A DNA stretch of 64,000 nucleotides from Bacillus pumilus (lineage in GTDB: Bacteria > Bacillota > Bacilli > Bacillales > Bacillaceae), in assembly GCF_002744245.1 (NCBI RefSeq), contig NZ_NKHG01000016.1, positions 1 through 64,000 of the forward strand. Direction: 5' to 3'. The notes beneath the pieces were generated by a model. The model searched no databases. It saw nothing but the letters and a program-made list of their open reading frames with translations, and was not told where the DNA came from. Shown piece by piece: positions 53,811 to 64,000 of the stretch. The position numbers were made by a program, and so were the translations under genes. The number at the start of each line of letters is the position of its first letter. Positions within the stretch are counted from its first letter, which is position 1.

Positions 53811-55216
53811 ACGAAGAGTGTGGTGTCTTTGGGGTTTGGGGACACGAGGAAGCCCCTCAAATCACATATTACGGATTGCATAGCCTTCAGCACCGAGGAC
53901 AAGAAGGTGCGGGCATCATTGCAACAGATGGTGAAAACCTGACGTCACACAAAGGCCTTGGACTGATTACGGAAGTTTTTCAAAATGGTGAGCTAAAGGA
54001 TTTAAAGGGAAAAGGTGCGATCGGACACGTTCGGTATGCGACAGCAGGCGGAGGCGGCTTTGAAAATGTGCAGCCCCTCTACTTCCGCTCGCAAAACAAC
54101 GGCAGTCTTGCCCTTGCTCATAATGGGAACTTAGTCAATGCAACGCAATTAAAGCAGCAGCTAGAGAACCAAGGAAGCATTTTTCAAACATCCTCTGATA
54201 CCGAAGTGCTGGCTCATTTAATTAAGCGAAGCGGGTATGTTAATTTGAAGGATCAGATCAAAAATGCCCTGTCTATGCTTAAAGGAGCGTATGCGTTCTT
54301 AATTATGACGGAAACAGAAATGATTGTGGCGCTTGATCCGAACGGCTTACGTCCACTTTCACTTGGTATGCTTGGAGACGCTTATGTTGTCGCTTCTGAA
54401 ACATGTGCATTTGATGTTGTCGGTGCAACGTATTTACGCGATGTGGAGCCTGGCGAAATGCTGATTATTAATGATGAAGGGCTGAAATCTGAGCGATTCT
54501 CTATGAACATTAACCGCAGCATGTGCAGCATGGAATACATTTATTTCTCAAGACCTGACAGCAACATTAACGGCATCAACGTTCATAGTGCGAGAAAGAA
54601 TCTTGGCAAAAAGCTTGCAGAAGAAGCGCATGTGGAAGCAGATGTCGTGACAGGGGTACCAGATTCCAGTATTTCTGCAGCAATTGGTTATGCCGAAGCA
54701 ACAGGCATTCCGTATGAGCTTGGTTTAATTAAAAACCGATATGTTGGCCGGACATTTATTCAGCCGTCCCAAGCATTGCGTGAGCAGGGCGTGCGTATGA
54801 AGCTGTCTGCTGTGCGCGGGGTTGTCGAAGGAAAGCGTGTCGTCATGGTGGATGATTCCATCGTACGAGGAACAACAAGCCGCCGAATTGTCACGATGCT
54901 AAGAGAAGCGGGGGCAACTGAAGTACATGTACGTATTAGTTCACCGCCAATCGCTCATCCGTGTTTTTATGGAATTGATACGTCTACACACGAAGAGCTA
55001 ATTGCCTCTTCTCATTCAGTTGAAGAAATTAGACAGGAAATCGGTGCAGACTCCATTGCATTTTTATCTGTAGACGGTTTAATGGCCGGGATTGGCAGGC
55101 AGTATGATGATCCGCAGCGTGGTCAATGCTTAGCATGCTTTACTGGAAAATACCCGACTGAAATTTATGAAGACACTGTTCTTCCGCATGTGAAGGAAAC
55201 AGTCCTGACGAAATAA
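53786..55216 (+). CDS. purF: amidophosphoribosyltransferase PurF
   Basis: First committed step: PRPP plus glutamine to phosphoribosylamine. An 11-residue propeptide [11 protein letters not shown] precedes catalytic Cys12 ([10 protein letters not shown]). PRPP motif [13 protein letters not shown]. Cysteines for the Bacillus-type [4Fe-4S] cluster are visible, including CLAC near residue 445. The start at ATG 53786 (GGAAAGGAG upstream) gives 476 aa. Confidence 0.97.
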   Translation: MLAEIRGLNEECGVFGVWGHEEAPQITYYGLHSLQHRGQEGAGIIATDGENLTSHKGLGLITEVFQNGELKDLKGKGAIGHVRYATAGGGGFENVQPLYFRSQNNGSLALAHNGNLVNATQLKQQLENQGSIFQTSSDTEVLAHLIKRSGYVNLKDQIKNALSMLKGAYAFLIMTETEMIVALDPNGLRPLSLGMLGDAYVVASETCAFDVVGATYLRDVEPGEMLIINDEGLKSERFSMNINRSMCSMEYIYFSRPDSNINGINVHSARKNLGKKLAEEAHVEADVVTGVPDSSISAAIGYAEATGIPYELGLIKNRYVGRTFIQPSQALREQGVRMKLSAVRGVVEGKRVVMVDDSIVRGTTSRRIVTMLREAGATEVHVRISSPPIAHPCFYGIDTSTHEELIASSHSVEEIRQEIGADSIAFLSVDGLMAGIGRQYDDPQRGQCLACFTGKYPTEIYEDTVLPHVKETVLTK

Positions 55217-55225
55217 TCGAATAAT

Positions 55226-55262
55226 GGAGCAGCAGTCAAGATGATTTGATATGCTGCTCTTT
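55226..55262 (+). other. intercistronic hairpin purF-purM
   Basis: Stem gagcagca / tgctgctc with a 17-nt loop, then TTTC. It lies in the 96-bp gap between purF and purM. It may be a weak terminator or a processing signal that lowers expression of the distal genes. Confidence 0.5.
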
Positions 55263-55312
55263 CATTCTGCCGAAAATACATGGAAGAGAAGCAGATAAAA
55301 GGAGTGAATGGG

Positions 55313-56353
55313 ATGTCAGAAGCATATAAAAACGCCGGTGTCGACATCGAAGCAGGATACGAAGCCGTCAAACGAATGAAAACACACGTAGAACGTACAA
55401 AAAGAGCAGGAGTTATGGGCGCTCTAGGCGGATTTGGCGGTATGTTTGATTTATCTGAGCTACCATACAAAAAGCCCGTTCTTGTCTCAGGAACAGATGG
55501 TGTTGGTACGAAATTAAAGCTCGCTTTTTTAATGGATAAACACGATACAATCGGTGTAGATGCCGTTGCAATGTGTGTCAACGATGTGCTTGCACAAGGG
55601 GCAGAACCGCTCTTTTTCTTAGATTACTTAGCAGTCGGAAAAGCAGATCCTTTGAAAATTGAATCGATTGTCAAAGGTGTGGCTGATGGCTGCGAGCAAT
55701 CAGGTTCGGCGCTTGTCGGCGGAGAGACAGCAGAAATGCCGGGTCTTTACACAGAAGAAGAATATGATATTGCTGGTTTTTCTGTAGGCGTCGTTGAAAA
55801 GGATGAAATCGTGACAGGAGACAGCATCAAAGAGGGACATTTACTCATTGGACTCAGTTCAAGCGGGATTCATAGCAATGGCTACTCTCTTGTACGTAAA
55901 GTATTGCTCGAAGACGCTGGTCTTGATCTTCATCAAACGTATGAGCCTTTTACAAGACCGCTTGGGGAAGAGCTTCTTGAACCGACGAAAATTTATGTGA
56001 AGCCTGTTCTTAAACAAGTGAAAGCCGGCAAGGTTGACGGCATGGCGCATGTGACGGGCGGTGGCTTTATTGAAAATTTACCACGTATGCTCCCGGAAGG
56101 GCTTGGCGTTGAGATTGATAACGGCTCATGGCCGGTACCACCTATTTTCTCCTTTATTCAGGAAAAAGGGCAATTGAAGGCAGAAGAGATGTTTAACGTG
56201 TTTAATATGGGCATTGGGTTTGTTTTAGCGGTAAAAGAGGATCATTTAGTTGATGTGATCAGCGGACTTGAACAAGACGGGGAGAAAGCATTTCTCATCG
56301 GGCGTGTTCAAAAAGGAGAAGGCGTCACATTCGGCGGTGGAAGCCTCTCATGA
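55313..56353 (+). CDS. purM: AIR synthetase PurM
   Basis: ATP-dependent cyclisation of FGAM to [37 protein letters not shown] and [12 protein letters not shown] are diagnostic. 346 aa from ATG 55313, which has AAAGGAGTG upstream; the longer frame from 55280 has none. Overlaps purN by 4 bp. Confidence 0.97.
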   Translation: MSEAYKNAGVDIEAGYEAVKRMKTHVERTKRAGVMGALGGFGGMFDLSELPYKKPVLVSGTDGVGTKLKLAFLMDKHDTIGVDAVAMCVNDVLAQGAEPLFFLDYLAVGKADPLKIESIVKGVADGCEQSGSALVGGETAEMPGLYTEEEYDIAGFSVGVVEKDEIVTGDSIKEGHLLIGLSSSGIHSNGYSLVRKVLLEDAGLDLHQTYEPFTRPLGEELLEPTKIYVKPVLKQVKAGKVDGMAHVTGGGFIENLPRMLPEGLGVEIDNGSWPVPPIFSFIQEKGQLKAEEMFNVFNMGIGFVLAVKEDHLVDVISGLEQDGEKAFLIGRVQKGEGVTFGGGSLS

Positions 56354-56919
56354 AGAAGTTTGCGATCTTTGCCTCTGGAAGCGGGACAAATTTTCAAGCC
56401 ATTATTGATACGTTAAAAGAAGAACAGTGGCAGGCAGAGGCCGCCATTGTGATTTGTGATAAACCGGGTGCGAAGGTGCTGGAGCGGGCAGAGAAAGAGG
56501 GCATTCCGTCCTTTGCTTTTACGCCAAAGGCTTTTCCAAGCAAAGCCGCTTTTGAACAAACCATTATTGAACAGCTTACGCTGCATGAAGTGGATTGGAT
56601 TTTCCTAGCTGGGTATATGAGACTGATTGGTCCGACATTACTTGACGCATTCAGAGGGAAAATCGTGAATATCCACCCATCCTTGCTGCCAGCATTCCCA
56701 GGGCTTGATGCCATTGGACAAGCCTATGAAGCAGGGGTCAAAGTGGCAGGAATCACGGTCCATTATGTCGACGAAGGCATGGATACGGGCCCGATTATTG
56801 ACCAAGCCGCGATTCACATCGAACAAGGGGAAGACCTTGAATCGATTGAAAAAAGAATGCATGAACTAGAACACACACTATATCCAAAAGTGATCAAATC
56901 ACTTTTAGAATTATCTTAA
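56350..56919 (+). CDS. purN: GAR transformylase PurN
   Basis: Formyl-THF-dependent formylation of [14 protein letters not shown] at the N-terminus, catalytic [15 protein letters not shown] with the Asn-His pair, and [14 protein letters not shown] with the catalytic Asp. 189 aa. Confidence 0.97.
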   Translation: MKKFAIFASGSGTNFQAIIDTLKEEQWQAEAAIVICDKPGAKVLERAEKEGIPSFAFTPKAFPSKAAFEQTIIEQLTLHEVDWIFLAGYMRLIGPTLLDAFRGKIVNIHPSLLPAFPGLDAIGQAYEAGVKVAGITVHYVDEGMDTGPIIDQAAIHIEQGEDLESIEKRMHELEHTLYPKVIKSLLELS

Positions 56920-56934
56920 TGAGGTGACGAAGGC

Positions 56935-58473
56935 ATGATGATCAAACGCGCATTAATCAGTGTTTCCGATAAAACGAATCTTGTACCTTTTGTGAAAGAA
57001 TTAACAGAACTTGGCGTTGAAGTGATTTCAACTGGAGGTACACACAAGCTTCTTCAAGAGAACGGCATTGATGTCATTGGCATTTCTGAAGTGACTGGAT
57101 TCCCAGAAATCATGGACGGACGACTCAAAACACTTCATCCAAACATTCATGGTGGTCTATTAGCAGTGAGAGAAAACGATGAGCACATGGCACAGATTGA
57201 AAAGCACGGCATTCAGCCGATTGATCTTGTTGTCGTGAATCTATATCCATTCAAAGAGACGATCTCAAAAGACGATGTGACGTATGAAGAAGCGATTGAA
57301 AACATTGATATTGGCGGACCGGGCATGCTTCGTGCCGCATCTAAAAACCATCAGGACGTAACAGTCATTGTAGACCCTCGTGATTATGATGCAGTGGTTC
57401 AGCAAATCAAAGAAGGCGGCGTTTCTCTAGAGAAAAAACGTGAGCTTGCGGCAAAGGTATTCCGTCATACAGCGGCTTACGATGCCCTCATTGCAGATTA
57501 TTTAACGAACTATGTTGGCGAAACGGAGCCAGAACAGTTCACTGTCACGTTTGAGAAAAAACAATCCCTTCGTTATGGGGAAAACCCGCATCAAGCGGCT
57601 ACTTTTTATGAAAATGCACTTCCAAGCAAAGGCTCTTTGGCAACAGCGACACAATTACATGGTAAAGAACTTTCCTACAACAATATCAAAGATGCCGATG
57701 CAGCTCTTCAAATCGTACGTGAATTTACTGAGCCAGCAGCTGTTGCTGTGAAGCATATGAACCCATGTGGTGTTGGTACAGGGGAAACCATTGCAGAAGC
57801 ATTTGACCGTGCCTTCAAAGCAGATGAAACATCGATTTTTGGCGGCATTGTTGCGCTCAACCGTGAAGTAGACAAACAAACGGCTGACGTTCTTCATACG
57901 ATTTTCTTAGAGATTGTCATTGCTCCTTCATTTAGCCAAGAAGCGCTTGACGTGTTAACAGCGAAAAAGAACCTTCGTCTATTAACACTTGATGTAGATG
58001 CGGATCTTCAGAAAAAAGAAAAGCAGCTGACTAGTGTCCATGGCGGACTGCTCGTTCAAGATATCGACACTTACGGCTTAGATGAAGCAACGATCTCCAT
58101 TCCGACGAAAAGAGAACCAACTGAAGACGAATGGAAAGACTTAAAGCTCGCATGGAAAGTCGTTAAGCATGTGAAATCAAATGCCATTGTCCTTGCGAAG
58201 GATCAAATGACAGCAGGTATCGGCGCTGGTCAAATGAACCGTGTCGGCTCGGCTAACATTGCCATTGAGCAAGCAGGTGAAAAGGCGAAAGGAAGCGCAC
58301 TAGGCTCTGATGCTTTCTTCCCAATGGGTGATACAGTGGAAGCTGCTGCAAAGGCAGGCGTAACAGCGATCATTCAGCCAGGGGGATCGATTCGTGATGA
58401 AGAATCGATTCAAAAGGCAGATGAATACGGCATCGCCATGGTCTTCACTGGCGTTAGACATTTCAAACATTAA
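56935..58473 (+). CDS. purH: bifunctional AICAR transformylase / IMP cyclohydrolase PurH
   Basis: Last two steps to IMP. N-terminal IMP cyclohydrolase: [38 protein letters not shown]-terminal transformylase: [21 protein letters not shown] with the catalytic Lys-His. 512 aa. GAGGTGACG ribosome-binding site. Confidence 0.98.
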   Translation: MMIKRALISVSDKTNLVPFVKELTELGVEVISTGGTHKLLQENGIDVIGISEVTGFPEIMDGRLKTLHPNIHGGLLAVRENDEHMAQIEKHGIQPIDLVVVNLYPFKETISKDDVTYEEAIENIDIGGPGMLRAASKNHQDVTVIVDPRDYDAVVQQIKEGGVSLEKKRELAAKVFRHTAAYDALIADYLTNYVGETEPEQFTVTFEKKQSLRYGENPHQAATFYENALPSKGSLATATQLHGKELSYNNIKDADAALQIVREFTEPAAVAVKHMNPCGVGTGETIAEAFDRAFKADETSIFGGIVALNREVDKQTADVLHTIFLEIVIAPSFSQEALDVLTAKKNLRLLTLDVDADLQKKEKQLTSVHGGLLVQDIDTYGLDEATISIPTKREPTEDEWKDLKLAWKVVKHVKSNAIVLAKDQMTAGIGAGQMNRVGSANIAIEQAGEKAKGSALGSDAFFPMGDTVEAAAKAGVTAIIQPGGSIRDEESIQKADEYGIAMVFTGVRHFKH

Positions 58474-59760
<1,287 letters not shown>

Positions 59761-59762
59761 TC

Positions 59763-59804
59763 AAAACACCTTTCTATCTGATGAGATGGAAAGGTGTTTT
59801 TTCT
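59763..59804 (+). terminator. pur operon terminator
   Basis: Stem aaaacacctttc / gaaaggtgtttt with a 14-nt loop and T tract. Confidence 0.92.
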
Positions 59805-59879
59805 TCTTTTGATGATGAGAAGGGATGCAGATCGAATATGCAGAAGTAGTATGGGATCACGAATTCACGAGGAGGCAAT

Positions 59880-60074
59880 ATGGTTACCAAAGGAATCATC
59901 ATATTTGCAATCGTCATACTTATTTTATTTCTAATATTTTCAAATAACGTCATGTGTTTTGCAATCAAGCAAAACAAAGTCAAAAAAGGCTCAGCCATTA
60001 GTTATATTGTCATTTCGATTCTTTCTGGCATCGCAATTGCTTCATTTTTAATTTGGAAGTTTTTTATTAGCTGA
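59880..60074 (+). CDS. 64-aa two-span membrane protein
   Basis: Two hydrophobic helices (about residues 5-27 and 41-62) joined by a basic loop (KQNKVKKGSA). GAGGAGGC ribosome-binding site 4 nt before the ATG. It precedes ablB by 22 bp and may be co-transcribed with it. No family recognised. Confidence 0.75.
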   Translation: MVTKGIIIFAIVILILFLIFSNNVMCFAIKQNKVKKGSAISYIVISILSGIAIASFLIWKFFIS

Positions 60075-60096
60075 TTCATAAGAGAGGAATGAGTGT

Positions 60097-60942
60097 ATGG
60101 TGCAATTGAAGAAACTTGCAAACGAGCGTTTTTCTGCCTTGATCTGTATTGATTCATTTAATCAACGAATTCGTTTGGATGACTACAGCGGCAGGGTGCG
60201 GGATGTGATTCAGTCCGTTCTTCAGGAAGCGGCGGACTGCAAGGCTTCTAAGGTCATTGTAAAAGTAAGGCGTGAGCATATGCCTCTTTTTTTAGAGAAA
60301 GGCTTTCGGCTTGAAGGGGTGTTTTCTCATTATTTCTTGGGAAGTGATGCGTACGGAATGTCGCTCTTTCTCGCCGAGAATCGGATGAATAGTCCGTATT
60401 GGCTGAAGGAGGATGAAATTGTTGCGTCTATTCAAGATAAGCCGATGAAAAAAGACCAGAGCACGTGGCAGGATGAGTATGTCATGAGGAAAGCCGACCC
60501 AAAGGATGTGCACAAGCTGGCAAAGCTCTATGATACGGTCTTTGAGACGTATCCCACTCCAATGAACGACCCAAATTACATTCAAAAGGTAATGGAGGAA
60601 GGGACTGTTTTTTATGCCGTTGAACATGACGGTCACATTGTGAGTGCAGCATCCGCTGAAATCAATGCGTCGTATGGACATGCGGAATTAACAGATTGTG
60701 CAACCCTTCCATCATACAGAAAACTAGGATTCATGCATCATTTGATTCTAGCACTTGAAAAAGAGCTTCAATCCATGCATATCTATGTCTTTTATTCTCT
60801 TGCGCGGGCACTGTCCTATGGGATGAATCAAGTATTTTATCAGCTTGGGTATACGTATACCGGGCGCTTTCAAAACAACTGCTATATTTTTGACAAAATT
60901 GAAGATATGAATCTATGGGTGAAAACGCCGAATGAATCATGA
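60097..60942 (+). CDS. ablB: putative beta-lysine N-acetyltransferase (AblB/YodP-like)
   Basis: 281-aa two-part GNAT protein. The C-terminal acetyltransferase domain shows RKADPKDVHKLAKLYDTVF and TDCATLPSYRKLGFMHHLIL with the acetyl-CoA loop, then YSLARALSYGMNQVFYQLGY. This arrangement fits AblB, which acetylates beta-lysine to a compatible solute; B. subtilis YodP lies in the kamA operon. kamA is not in this window, so the role is inferred from similarity. Its end overlaps the convergent pucR-type gene by 6 bp. Confidence 0.8.
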   Translation: MVQLKKLANERFSALICIDSFNQRIRLDDYSGRVRDVIQSVLQEAADCKASKVIVKVRREHMPLFLEKGFRLEGVFSHYFLGSDAYGMSLFLAENRMNSPYWLKEDEIVASIQDKPMKKDQSTWQDEYVMRKADPKDVHKLAKLYDTVFETYPTPMNDPNYIQKVMEEGTVFYAVEHDGHIVSAASAEINASYGHAELTDCATLPSYRKLGFMHHLILALEKELQSMHIYVFYSLARALSYGMNQVFYQLGYTYTGRFQNNCYIFDKIEDMNLWVKTPNES

Positions 60943-62595
60943 AATGGTTCTCATCTGATCAAGTAGACCAGATAGGCGGTAAGCCATGATACTCAGCTGC
61001 AGCTTCATCCGATCATCAGTGGATTTGAGGCTGCAGCCTGTTCTCGTTTCAATTTGTTTCAAGCGATAGCTTAACGTATGCCGGTGAATAAACAATTCCC
61101 CCGCAGATTTTTGAATATTTTCATTGTGTGCCAAATACACTTCGAGTGTATGGATCAGGTCAGCCCCTTGTTTTTTCGTATAAAGCAGAGGGCTTAACAG
61201 ATCTACGTAAAAGTCATGCAAATTCATTCCGGCTTCGTTCATCTCAAGGAGCATGCCATATAAGCCGAGCTTCTGGTAATGAATGATGCTTTCGTCTGTC
61301 TTTAAAAGAGGAAGAAGCCTTGCTGCATATTGGGCTTCTTTTGCGCTTTTTGCAAAGAGATTGATCTGGTCATAGGCTCTCCCAATGCCAATCACAATTG
61401 GATGGACGGGGAAAAAATAAGACCAAGTGCTCCGGCACTCCTCTGATGCGCTGTACCACTCCGTTTCTCGAAACGCTTTTTTCCCTGCGGGTGTCAGGAC
61501 AAAAATGGAATCAAGCCTTGCCTTCAGTAAAAAAGGAATATGTTTGCGTTCAAATATGGATGTGAGTAATTGAGATAGGCGCTGCACCATTTGGTGATCG
61601 AGCTGTGTGTGCTGATGCTGAAATTGAAAGTAGATGACGACCTGTTCATCACTCATATCATATTGCAGCTTTCTTGCTTGTTCGACGACATAGCTTTCTT
61701 CTGTGTATTGCTGCTGCAACATATCATCTAACAAATGACCCTGCATTTGGTTTTCTGTATCTTGAATGGCTTTTTGTTTCAGCCATTCAATGGCATACAC
61801 CGCTCCGGCATGCTCGATCGCAATCGCATCGAGATGATGCCAAACCTCCTTTTTCTTTAAAGACACAATAAACCCAAAAATATCACCCATCGCAATGACA
61901 GGACACGCAGCCAATACAAATTCTCCATATGTGTCATAAACGAGTCGTCCTTTCTCCTCTGCCTGGTTGAGAAGTGGGGTGGTTTCAATTGGTTCACGAT
62001 CTGTTACAAAGCCAAAAGCAGGTGAATACGTCACTTCATCCTTTACAAGATGAGCAGCTGTTTGATGTAAAAACATATCCAGCACCACGATGTTCGCCGC
62101 AGTTAAATGGGCAAGCTCATCCGTGATTTGCGTCACATTTTTATTGCTCACATTTAAATGGGTCAGTCTTTGATGAATCGCTGAAGAATATTTGAGTTGA
62201 TGGAGCTGACTGCTGACGATTTGCTCTAGGACGGCTTTTGTAATGTCTGAGAAATTGACATGTGAAGGAATCTCAATGAGCGGGATGCCGCTACTTTTGG
62301 CTGCTTCAATGAGTGTTGCTGGAATCTCTGTTAAGTACACGCCTTTATAAATCGCAATGGCTGATAGACGATGAGATTGAATCAATTCTTCAAGCCGAAC
62401 ACGTCTTTCTTTATTTTCTGCAAGCCCAAACCCGGTTGTAACGAGTAGTTCTCCTTCTGAAAGTCTGGATGTATCTTCGATGATTTCCACAATGGTCACC
62501 CACTGAATGAGGCGATCCAGTCCATTTTCTCCAGCAAGCAGTTTTGTTTCCTTCATGATATCAAGCGAGAGTGCATCTTTGACGAGAATCGCCAT
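60937..62595 (-). CDS. PucR-family transcriptional regulator
   Basis: 552 aa. N-terminal PucR domain: VKDALSLDIMKETKLLAGEN, GELLVTTGFGLAEN, then IPLIEIPSHVNFSDITKAVL. A GGDEF-like middle part follows. C-terminal PucR HTH: HNENIQKSAGELFIHRHTLS, YRLKQIETRTG. Such proteins activate catabolic genes in response to substrate. It is divergent from a class III aminotransferase and convergent with ablB, so it most likely controls this local cluster. Confidence 0.9.
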   Translation of the reverse strand: MAILVKDALSLDIMKETKLLAGENGLDRLIQWVTIVEIIEDTSRLSEGELLVTTGFGLAENKERRVRLEELIQSHRLSAIAIYKGVYLTEIPATLIEAAKSSGIPLIEIPSHVNFSDITKAVLEQIVSSQLHQLKYSSAIHQRLTHLNVSNKNVTQITDELAHLTAANIVVLDMFLHQTAAHLVKDEVTYSPAFGFVTDREPIETTPLLNQAEEKGRLVYDTYGEFVLAACPVIAMGDIFGFIVSLKKKEVWHHLDAIAIEHAGAVYAIEWLKQKAIQDTENQMQGHLLDDMLQQQYTEESYVVEQARKLQYDMSDEQVVIYFQFQHQHTQLDHQMVQRLSQLLTSIFERKHIPFLLKARLDSIFVLTPAGKKAFRETEWYSASEECRSTWSYFFPVHPIVIGIGRAYDQINLFAKSAKEAQYAARLLPLLKTDESIIHYQKLGLYGMLLEMNEAGMNLHDFYVDLLSPLLYTKKQGADLIHTLEVYLAHNENIQKSAGELFIHRHTLSYRLKQIETRTGCSLKSTDDRMKLQLSIMAYRLSGLLDQMRTIS

Positions 62596-62786
62596 AGACT
62601 CATGACCTCCTTTTGAACACTCTTATACACGATGTATAAAAAATGTGTGTGAAATTCGGGCATGTGGCGAATGGAGGATGACTGCCCTTTTGATTAAGCT
62701 AATCTTATAACAAGTATACAAAATTTTCTTGCGATTCATGTAAAAAGAAAGATGCAGCTGCTGACAAGAGAGGGAGGAATGACAAC

Positions 62787-64000
62787 GTGAAGACCCGGGA
62801 TTACTTAATCAAACCGATGTTGAATCAGAATTATCCTGTGGCTGTGAAAGGAGAGGGGATTTATTTATATGATCGGGACGGAAAAAGATATGTAGATGGA
62901 TCATCAGGGGCAGTCACGGCAAGTATTGGACACGGCATACAAGACATCATTGAGGCCATGACAGAGCAAGCGAAAAAAGTGACTTTTACGTACAGATCAC
63001 AATTTACAAATGAACCAGCGGAAGAGCTTGCGTATGAATTGAGTACGCTTTGCCCAGGTAACCTGAACTGGTCTTTTTTTGTAGGAAGCGGATCAGAGGC
63101 AACGGAGACAGCGATGAAGATTGCGATTCAGCATTGGCAGGAGCAGGGGAAGACGGAAAAGAATCACTTTATATCAAGATGGATGAGTTATCACGGCATT
63201 ACACTTGGTGCGCTGTCGATGTCAGGTCATATTGCCAGGAGAGAGCGCTTTGAACCATTGCTTGAAAAACACCCGGTGCTGTCACCACCATATAGCTACC
63301 GGTCATGGCTGCCGAAAGAAGAAAGCAAGCAGGTCGAGTGGTATGTCCAGGAATTTCAAACTGTCATCCAGCGTATAGGAAAAGAGAGGATTGCTGCCTT
63401 TATAGCAGAGCCGATTGTTGGAGCGGCTGGAGCGGCACTTGTGCCCCCAGACGGGTATTTTGAGGCGATGAAGCGTGTTTGTGAGGAAAACGACATTTTA
63501 ATGATTGCAGATGAAGTGATGACAGGCTTTGGACGAACAGGGAAAATGTTTGCCATGGAACACTGGGGTGTCGAACCAGATATCATGGTTCTCGGGAAAG
63601 GAATGAGTGCCGGTTATTCACCGATTGCGGCAACTGTATCAGCGGATCATGTGATCGCACCGATTCTCAGTGGATCAGGCTCTGTGATGGCAGGTCACAC
63701 GTATAGTGCCAATCCGCTTTCAGCAGCCGTCTCACTGGCCGTTCTTCGCTATATGAAAAAGCATCAGCTTCCTGAACGAGCGGACCTGTCAGGTCGATAT
63801 TTAATGAATGCCTTAAAGGATTTGCAAACAAACAGTCTCATCATAGGAGATGTAAGAGGAAAAGGACTGCTCATCGGCATTGAGTTTGTCGCAGATCGAT
63901 TATCCAAAATGCCATTTCCTGCACATGCTCAGATGACGAATCTAGTCGTTGAGACGGCAAAGAAAAATGGTTTGCTCGTTTATCCAGCAAGTGCCGGAGA
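62787..64000 (+). CDS. class III PLP-dependent aminotransferase, 3' end outside window
   Basis: Partial gene, at least 404 codons, open to the window edge. GTG start with GAGGGAGGAATG upstream. (M)KTRDYLIKPMLNQNYPVAVK, DGSSGAVTASIGHG, GSGSEATETAMKIA, the PLP aspartate in IADEVMTGFGRTG, the Schiff-base lysine in VLGKGMSAGYSP (about residue 271), and HTYSANPLSAA. Similar to YodT-type enzymes that accompany kamA-yodP in B. subtilis, which fits the nearby ablB. The spacer 62596-62786 contains ttgatt and tataca boxes, but no promoter I would insist on. Confidence 0.9.
   Translation, partial: MKTRDYLIKPMLNQNYPVAVKGEGIYLYDRDGKRYVDGSSGAVTASIGHGIQDIIEAMTEQAKKVTFTYRSQFTNEPAEELAYELSTLCPGNLNWSFFVGSGSEATETAMKIAIQHWQEQGKTEKNHFISRWMSYHGITLGALSMSGHIARRERFEPLLEKHPVLSPPYSYRSWLPKEESKQVEWYVQEFQTVIQRIGKERIAAFIAEPIVGAAGAALVPPDGYFEAMKRVCEENDILMIADEVMTGFGRTGKMFAMEHWGVEPDIMVLGKGMSAGYSPIAATVSADHVIAPILSGSGSVMAGHTYSANPLSAAVSLAVLRYMKKHQLPERADLSGRYLMNALKDLQTNSLIIGDVRGKGLLIGIEFVADRLSKMPFPAHAQMTNLVVETAKKNGLLVYPASAG

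Overview
The window is a stretch of Bacillus chromosome from the B. pumilus / B. safensis / B. altitudinis group. This rests on gene content and order, which follow the B. subtilis thiL to purD region almost gene for gene, on B. subtilis-type promoters and ribosome-binding sites, and on a 510-residue CotA laccase that reads like the B. pumilus enzyme from memory. No database search was run.

Layout. 1-4100: initiator tRNA-Met and tRNA-Asp, then thiL and the tsaE-tsaB-rimI-tsaD block (t6A tRNA modification plus ribosomal protein acetylation). 4100-4370: a non-coding spacer packed with DnaA boxes. 4370-10215: ABC-F ATPase ydiF (minus), moaC-rex-tatAy-tatCy (plus), then a Nudix gene, ydiK and ydiL (minus). 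10340-12420: groES-groEL under a SigA promoter and CIRCE. 12403-16131: a decayed integrative element lodged in the 3' end of groEL, bounded by a 17-bp direct repeat, with broken int, immA and endolysin genes and a few small surviving ORFs; the presumed original groEL terminator now lies beyond it. 16350-22900: accessory genes (27-aa peptide, marR-paiA-paiB, several secreted or lipid-anchored proteins). 23200-32070: cotA, gabP, mneS and the yeaC-yeaD-yebA block (MoxR ATPase, DUF58, transglutaminase). 32070-33930: guaA with its own promoter and a structured leader. 33960-39010: an AT-rich island with a type III restriction-modification system preceded by three very small ORFs. 39080-42770: accessory genes, including a LytTR/DUF3021 fusion, a GNAT, an MFS pump and a divergent LysR regulator. 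42800-46610: guanine riboswitch-pbuG, yebC, yebE-yebG. 46606-59804: PurR boxes, a second guanine riboswitch and the twelve-gene purEKBCSQLFMNHD operon. 59880-64000: a small membrane protein, a beta-lysine-type N-acetyltransferase (ablB/yodP-like), a PucR-family regulator and a divergent class III aminotransferase cut by the window edge.

How it works together. The core is purine supply: de novo synthesis (pur operon), the GMP branch (guaA) and hypoxanthine/guanine uptake (pbuG), controlled by PurR boxes, guanine riboswitches and possibly an attenuator-like guaA leader. Around it are translation-fidelity, chaperone, redox-sensing and secretion genes. The accessory insertions (groEL element, restriction-modification island, paiAB cluster, LytTR/DUF3021 locus) lie between conserved blocks and are the best places for lineage-specific biology. 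No CRISPR array and no intact transposase was seen.
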